Assembly: GCA_038503065.1 (NCBI GenBank)
Contig: JBCAMK010000016.1
Coordinates: forward strand, 1,240,001 to 1,304,000
DNA: 64,000 nt
Reading direction: 5' to 3'
DNA from: Paragyromitra xinjiangensis
Taxonomy: Eukaryota; Ascomycota; Pezizomycetes; Pezizales; Discinaceae
Part shown: in pieces, positions 57,239-64,000 of the stretch
Layout: each line of letters begins with the position of its first letter
Numbering within the stretch: the stretch's first letter is position 1
The notes under the pieces: generated by a model
Seen by the model: only the letters and a program-made list of their open reading frames with translations
What the model was told of the DNA's origin: nothing
Database searches by the model: none
Made by a program: the position numbers and the translations under genes

Positions 57239-57794
57239 GATTGGTGTGGTGGGGGTGCTTGAGGGTGGTGGAGGTGAGGTCGTGGTAGGGGGTTACCCGG
57301 ATTTTAGTGGGTAGGTTGTGTTGGTGCGAATTTACTGTGCAAACGATAAACTTTAATGTAGTTTTTCTCAACTTCGGTCACCAACCCTTAGGGGAAGTTT
57401 TCGCTGAATGATACCCATGTACAAGTATTTCAATTAGGGTAGTATGGCGCACGAAGTCTTAAGTGTCGACCAATCAAATCTATGGGTGGAACGCCACTGT
57501 CTTACCGAGAGTGCCAAAAACCCCACCAAACTCAGTGCTTTTCTTCTCCTAAAATCTTCAATCTTGATATTTTCACAGCCAGTCCTTCTAAACATATTTC
57601 CATCTAAATATGTGTTTCTTATCACTGAAAATACACTAATTAACCTTCAAAATTAAATTATCATGTATGTCTCCCCCTGCGTATATTTCATCACTTACAG
57701 GGTATCTCTTGGAACGTTCCATTTCACACTTTTCACAGCCAAAAATGAGGTTTTATTCCACAACAACCACTGGGATCCATAGTCTATAAAAAGC
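57239..57794. other. Upstream region of mL41
   Basis: No gene recognised; contains the mL41 promoter near 57240-57330. Confidence 0.4.
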
Positions 57795-57796
57795 TA

Positions 57797-58270
57797 CAGT
57801 AGAATCGCCCTATAAGAATTCTGTTTATAAGAATAAACAGCCTATAAGAATATGGCCAGCGGAACCAGAGAATTTTGTATGCAAAAGTAAGAATATCGCT
57901 ACAAAAGAATATTCTTAGCAGCCTGCTGCTTTTGTTAGTATATTCTCATATGACGGTCAGGGTTAGGGGTTATTTATTGGGAGGCCTCTGATTCAGATAG
58001 ATCACCCCTAGCTTCTTGCTCCTGTTTAAGTTACACTGTGGCAGAGATAGTGGGCCAGGAGCAGAAAAAGATCACTATGGGTTTTAAAGATCAGTCTGCG
58101 TGGTTATATAAGGTATATATGTAGGTAGATAGAGAGACATTAATAATACAATCGATCAAGGAGCCGCAAAGCGAGGTCATGAAAAATCACTCGGTTTTTC
58201 TATAAGAATACCCCCCTTATAAGAATATGGTGTCGCTGCAAAATCATATTCTTATAGGGCGATTGTACTG
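57797..58270. mobile_element. 474-bp pogo-like MITE (CAGTA ends, TA duplication)
   Basis: The left end is CAGTAGAATCGCCCTATAAG and the right end GGGCGATTGTACTG, an inverted copy with one mismatch. TA at 57795-57796 and 58271-58272. TATAAGAATA is repeated several times near both ends (57826-57860, 58200-58230). No transposase frame remains. CAGT ends with TA duplication are typical of the pogo branch of Tc1/mariner. Confidence 0.88.
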
Positions 58271-58272
58271 TA

Positions 58273-60694
58273 TCAAGCTTTATCACTATCATCCTAGACT
58301 TGTTAGCTTTTCTTGGGCAATTCTGTCGGGTGTGAGTGTCGGAATATCAGCCCAAAATTCATGGTCTACGTTTAAGAGTGCGTGCGCCATAGATTGACAA
58401 TAGATCTCACTAATTCAGGTACTTATCAAACCCCTGTATGCCAATAAAACTTCAGCCAAAAGGGTGAGTGGTTACCTGGGTGCGCGACTGGCCCGGGAAT
58501 CTCAGTAACAATACTATTTTAGGCTACATAGAGAATTAAGATATTGGGGCACCCCCAGGAATCGTGGATTCCCGTGAACGATTTCGGGTTGCATGTGTCA
58601 CTTCTCGCGGCTTTGGAAATCATAAACTCTAGGAATGCAAATGAGTTGGGACCCACCAGTGGTAAAGGCACGTATCACGGTACTAGATTCTAGCACACAT
58701 CCAAACCGCTTGCATGAATCCAGTGCCGGATACATACAAACTGGCCGCCAGTGGTAATAGTGGACTAGCTAGATTCAGTACCTGTAATTTATACAGTACG
58801 GTGATTCTCTGCTGCGCATCCAATCTTCGGCATCTCTATACCAAATGCCAAAGGTCGCGGAAAAATATGTACTCATAGAATATCACTCAGATTCTTCGCT
58901 TCTCAACATCTTGAAATTGCTTCCTCTCATACTTATTTTCGATAGGCTTTCCCCTGTTCGTTTATTTCCAAACTCTTCTCAATTGAATGCACATATTTCG
59001 GTTGCGTTCCCCACATATATCGATTGGTGTCGACTTTAATCCCCCAACCTGAACCCATTTGACTATCTGAAAACCATACCGCTGAGTTTTTAAATTAAAC
59101 TGTGTTAGGATTATGAGCCTGCCCACTGTAAAATGAATACAAATTCAGACCAACCACTAAGCCTAGAACCAGATTATTCACCACAGGCCTAGAATACAAC
59201 GGAGGCTAACGTTCAGTATTACTTGCAGTCGAAACGCCTCTAGAGAAGTAGGAAAAACAAATTAAAAAGCAGCTACATTCTTATAGTAGCAGGAATCGCA
59301 AGAATGATGGCCGGATATTGTTGCAATCGACTCGAAGCCTTGAGAAGAAAAGAATCACCAAGCCTACCCCCCTATACCCTTAGTCGTACAAGACAAAGGA
59401 CAATGACTAAAGAAACCGTTAGTCATACAGCATAGTGCTAGCATATAGGCCAAGAACATTGAATACAAACATAGCATGCGATGCCCAAATTTACCCTTCC
59501 TTCTTGGCTCTTGCAAAAACTATCATCGGCTCCTCCTCTATATCCTGACGAAGGTATCTATCCAGCATTTCTTGCCCGTGATTATTCACTAGCTGAAGTG
59601 TATCCGTAGTTATCGGAGTAACTGCTTGTCATATCAGCAACCATGAACCGTACGGAGCTCGCGATACACACCGGATGTTTCTCTCTCTCCAGGAGGGGCG
59701 GATGCCGATGAAGAGGGTAAAAGGGAGTTCTGAACCTTTTTTGACTCATTTGTGACCTTTGGAGCAGACATCGGGATACAGGAAATAGAACAGTGAAATC
59801 AAGGTATTCGTAGGCGTTAGCCGCTAAAACTATGTAGAAGAATAGTCTCGTGCCCACGTTGCAGTCGCCCAGTTTTTCTTCAATATTTGGTGTTTAAAAT
59901 CCGGATTCTCCTCACACGAGAAATCGCGTCAACCACCCAAAATAGATAGCGATTTTCCCAAAAGGTCTGGAATCGATATTAGTAGAAACCCGCTGACCAT
60001 TTTTAATCCGACTTAAAGTCGGAGACAAATCCGTTTTATGTTCCTCTAGATGACCTATTGGTAACTATGCAGGCTGCAATCAAATACAAGCCCCTACAAA
60101 ACCTCCGCGTATTATAACGCATCCGGGTCCTCTTTCGGAGCCCGATGACTCCTGCCGATATCGTTCTTGTATCAAGCCACCGGTCGTTCATATCGGCAAT
60201 CGCGCTTAATAGAATAATTGTCTCTCCCGCGATAGATGGTATCGCGTGGCCGAGCGTAGGACCGAATCTCCCGTACCATCAATGAGGCCTAACGCTAGCT
60301 CGCTCTAGCACAGCTAAGCAAGGTCACACTAGAACCTGATGACTAGGTATTGTGCAACCTATCGATCCCGTATAATTCTTTTTGTAAGCCTAGGAGCTGT
60401 GTCCCGACAGCTATGATCTTTTCAATAAGTTAGCTTAGGTAGGTGGCGTCTAAACACGTATCAAAAATAGGCCTATTTATGATCAGCCCCAACCAGGCCG
60501 CGCAATAGAAACTGCATCTAGTACCCGCAAGAAAGAACTCCCAGTTAGAATACTTGATGACAATAGCTCGCAAAAAGTCCCTATCCCCTGCATCGTGCTC
60601 GGGGATTTTCGTGTGCCCAAGCGCATAAAATTAGAATGACAGCCTAGCATTTAAAACCTATTCAATTGTCACTTTTTACCGGCCTCTAAGGGCT
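58273..60694. other. Gene-poor region
   Basis: 2.4 kb with only short open frames on both strands and no motif or repeat that I recognise. Confidence 0.45.
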
Positions 60695-60696
60695 TA

Positions 60697-61190
60697 CAGT
60701 AGGAGGCGAAAGTTCTGCAAACCTTTGCTTAGCAACGGGGATGGAACACCAATTTTCGAGATCAAAAAACAGGTGATATAGCCACCAAAGTCAATTGGAA
60801 AAATCCCCTAAGTTTTGTTAAAATAGCAGAAGGCATAGGCTAAGATGTTTATCAAACTTATTAGGCACTCACCAGTACCATTGTTGAAAGATCCCGAAAA
60901 TGTGATTTTTCATGATGGTTGACAAGCCACCTGCTGCTGGCAAAAGTTCTGCAAATTGGCGCCAAGTCTTGCCAAGGCGGTAAGCTCTGGGCAACAACAT
61001 CTAATTTTCCCCCCAAAACTACCTCAAAGAAGGCCAGAAAATATAGAACCATATTCCAAAGTATAACACTGCTTTCTTGATCAGTTAACAGGTGTTCATA
61101 CCCCCTGGTTATTGTGTTGTGTGGTGATAGAAAAAAAGGCGATCCTTTTCATTGCTATCTGCAGATTTGTAGAACTTTCGCCTCCTACTG
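60697..61190. mobile_element. 494-bp pogo-like MITE (CAGTA ends, TA duplication)
   Basis: The left end is CAGTAGGAGGCGAAAGTTCT followed by GCAAA. The right end is its inverse with one or two mismatches (AACTTTCGCCTCCTACTG). TA at 60695-60696 and 61191-61192. A further AAAGTTCTGCAAA copy lies inside at about 60943-60956. It shares the CAGTA tip with the element at 57797 but is otherwise a different family. Confidence 0.88.
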
Positions 61191-61192
61191 TA

Positions 61193-62450
61193 TTAGCAAG
61201 AAAATAAAATCTATTATCTCCCATCGTTTTTCCTTTCATATTATAGGTTCTCTAGGGGTAAAGATAGGTATGATGCAGGAATCTAAATCATCAATACAGT
61301 TGCAATTGATCATGAGGCATTTACAGACTCATGCTTAGACAACCTTTGGCTCTTCGATTCAGTGATGGTCGTCTCTCACTCCAAATGGCTCAGCGGGTCT
61401 ACAGGGCCCTTGGCATTTTCTGCACTATACCATTCTAATGATAATGCCGACCTACTTCTGTCTTACCTGGTTGGCTTCTGATGCAAGTAGATAAGAGTTA
61501 TATGTGGATTAATAGTAACCAATCTTAGGTTGCGCCCTGAAGCGGGGAAAGAACGATGGTATTTGTAATATAGTAGCATCTAGTTTTCAATTTTCTCATT
61601 GCTTTACGCTTTCTGCAAGTCGTCGTGATGTCACATAGATATTCATCAAAGAACTAATAACATGCAACTTAATTGGTACGCGGCCACGGGCTCACAGGCT
61701 CCGGTAAGTCTCAGATCCTGTTCCTCGGCAACATACATGAAATCTGAGACAAAAACGACTTCGTATCGAACTCACCTTGCATGAACCTGCACCATGGGAC
61801 TTGGAAGAACCTTGCGGGCACTTTCATCAAGTAGATCTGCTTAGGTGGCAGTTAATACCCGCTGGCTAAGGTTAATTGAAACTCTAGATCCCCGCCGTGG
61901 GCCTAGCTATAGGCAGCCCCTTCGAGTCCTTTCAATATCAGAAACTTAGCGCAGCCGGAAAACTCTCGGTTGAGGGGCGCGTCATATGCTAATGCGTTCT
62001 CAGTCTCAGCTTGGGCTTAATTCTGACACGACGCGCTTTACTTAATCATCTTCACGACTAGTCTTGTAAAACACGGTCCCGGTTTCTATCTAACGGTATT
62101 GCGCTTTTTATGAGAAAATTATAACCCACCATAACTATGTTATTAGGGATCCAATTAACACGTTTAATCTATGCCTTCGATATCTGGGGTACCTGACTGA
62201 TCATGATAGTATGCAGATCGACGGGACTGCACGGGTTGCACTAGCTGTTCTAGTATTGTTCACTCATCGTATATATAAAACCCTATATTCGTACAATCTC
62301 TACAGCCACCGCATCATGAACGCCCTTGGTCACCACAGGAGTTCCCTGGCCTTTCCCTTATGTTTCACATCAGCCAATATGCCATCGCCAAAACCAGAAT
62401 TCCAAACAGAGTCGCTCACTCAGATATACGTAGCAATTGTACTACGGGTG
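61193..62450. other. Gene-poor region
   Basis: No gene, RNA or repeat recognised. Confidence 0.45.
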
Positions 62451-62665
62451 TAGGAGAAAGTCTGTCACTAGGTGGCGGTGCTAGCGCTGGTTCTTCCCTT
62501 CACCCTTAACACTCTGGGGCTCTTCTTTCGTTAAACCTTAATTTTCTTTATCTCTGAAGCCTCTCTACTTTCTGTAAGGTTTCTGTAAAATCTTAAGTCT
62601 TGAGTTGAGTTGACGGTCAAGTTTCGCACTACCAACACGGCCACCTGGTGACAGACTTTTCCCCA
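62451..62665. mobile_element. Possible MITE, about 215 bp
   Basis: AAAGTCTGTCACTAGGTGGC at 62457-62476 is matched by the inverted GCCACCTGGTGACAGACTTT at 62640-62659 with one mismatch. Target duplications are not clear, so the exact ends are uncertain. Confidence 0.55.
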
Positions 62666-64000
62666 CCCCCGGAGTAGATACGCAGGCGTTGCTCTATGGC
62701 TTCTTCAGTGTGCCCACCAAAAACTTGAAATTAGCCATACCCCCTATAGGCGCTATGCTATACACTCTGGGTGACTGTTGGTGCCCTCCTTGTTATTGAG
62801 ACATCACCTAGGCACTTGCTCTCGTATTTTCGTGTGCGATTGGATGTCAAATTGAAATATATGTCTTACTAGGCGCCATTATAGATCCGCCCGGAATGGT
62901 CGACCGGCGAGTGAGCTATGATGAAATTTGAAGGAATAAATCACTTTGCCTATTTCTAATCATGCAGGCCGAATTCGGAAAGCCGGCCAAGCGTCCCAGC
63001 GGGAGGTCTCACTGGTAAAGATCTGCCCGAGGGTTCGATTCGGGTGCAGCCAATACCCAAATTTCCTAAAGCACTCCGGATCCAAGCATCTTGCATCAGT
63101 TGTGGTCCGCCTCATCACAAGATTTACGACCACCGATTCCCACCCCAATCTACCAACAGCACGCTAAACCAGTTTGATTGCGAAATTTACATTTCTCTTG
63201 GGATACCACGTGGTACCATGAATCTAGCACCCTATCCCTACGTAGCGTGCTTCTAATATCAACAACTCCTGTTCATATTACCATGTTAGGTCCCAGCACT
63301 GCAAAAGCCGAGTAAGACATTAGCTTCAAAGGAAATACTTGGCCCACTGAGAATTAACAAAGAAGAAAAGGTGAAAACCTGGAATTTCATCTCGCAGGCT
63401 AGATTCCCCCTGGCACTTTATAGCTACTCCAAAATATAGAAACGTTGAAGAAGAATCAAATACAGAATTAAGTCCGGGACCCAAAGACCCTTTAGTTTCT
63501 AAATAATCACGCGTAGACCTTCCCAACGGATGAATTCCGCCATAGATAGAACAAAATCTTGAATGAAGATGGATATATATGCCATTACTGGGAAATCATC
63601 TATTCCGGTACGATCGCATATCAGCAGTAGTCGCGAGTAGGCTACGTCTACAAACCGCCCATATAGCAAATTGGACCCTTACCAGGCTGGTAGGGCTACA
63701 TATATATATACATAATTACACTATCCCTTGAATTATCCACGATACTTATAGATCTCCTAAACTTATGATTATTCCAAATTAGATCTCTGAACCATTAGCC
63801 CCAGTCATCGGTAAATCATATTGCTACCCGAGGTGAAAGTGGAGGGGACTCCAATACTAGGGCCGACGTCTGGGGTATGAAAATGGTACGGGTCTCACAT
63901 TATTTCTATTGTGGCCCCATAGATCGGATAAGCCTGCTATCCTATCTTCACACCCCAACCCCTAGTAATTCATACTATACCCTATCACGAGTATGTTGAT
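62666..64000. other. Right end of window, no recognisable gene
   Basis: Only short frames. A TA microsatellite lies at about 63698-63712. A B-box-like GGTTCGATTC at 63030-63045 is discussed under rejected items. Confidence 0.45.

Noticed and set aside
57434..57656. Short open frames on both strands upstream of mL41
   Set aside because: Overlapping, no motif, AT-rich; treated as chance frames.
59582..59857. 91-codon minus-strand frame
   Set aside because: No domain, no supporting splice partners; likely chance.
62980..63055. tRNA-like segment with GGTTCGATTC and a following GCAGCCA
   Set aside because: The B-box-like string and a GGCCAAGCG stretch upstream recall a tRNA, but no 7-bp acceptor stem pairs with GCAGCCA and the T-stem does not fold correctly. 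It could be a tRNA-derived relic; not supported.

Overview
This window is nuclear DNA of a filamentous ascomycete (Pezizomycotina; genus not determinable). The evidence is short GT..AG introns of about 45-60 bp, fungal mitochondrial ribosomal protein genes, and a transposon mix of chromodomain Gypsy elements, MULE, Helitron and Plavaka-type DNA elements. About 47.6 kb of the 64 kb is one nested stack of transposons whose boundaries can be read from target-site duplications (TSDs).

Layout of the stack. A Mutator-like element (MULE) occupies 2670-50246, with 57-bp perfect terminal inverted repeats (TIRs) and a 9-bp TSD. A Gypsy element (A) at 3949-48385 (TSD CAAAA, 446-bp LTRs) sits inside the MULE transposase gene. 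Element A was itself hit four times: (1) an 11-kb CATCAG-ended TIR element in its 5' LTR (4353-15397), carrying a decayed Helitron, minisatellites and an unknown gene; (2) a second Gypsy (B) in the opposite orientation just after the gag stop, present as a tandem LTR-body-LTR-body-LTR array (16879-32699, one outer TSD ACCAT); (3) a 245-bp CATCAG MITE between protease and RT (33413-33657); (4) an 11.3-kb CATCAG element with a Plavaka-like transposase inside the integrase (35691-46983), which contains a further 1.9-kb CATCAG element (42377-44275). Subtracting the insertions leaves a 6.0-kb Gypsy A and a 3.1-kb MULE, and the MULE transposase becomes one continuous 599-codon frame.

Flanks. The left flank (1-2660) holds no recognisable gene, only a small TA-flanked MITE. 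The right flank (50256-64000) carries the host genes: an M19 membrane dipeptidase starting only about 360 bp from the MULE end, a hypothetical gene remnant, an F-box/ankyrin gene split by one in-frame TAG, and a convergent pair of mitochondrial ribosomal protein genes (Mrp51/bS1m and mL41/Mrpl27). Beyond them the DNA is gene-poor, with several TA-flanked MITEs.

The most unusual signal is a 21-bp interrupted palindrome (8-bp arms of the type GACGACCT / AGGTCGTC around 5 bp). By eye it is present about 25 times in the Plavaka-type element, inside coding sequence, introns and spacers, and more rarely in its CATCAG relatives.
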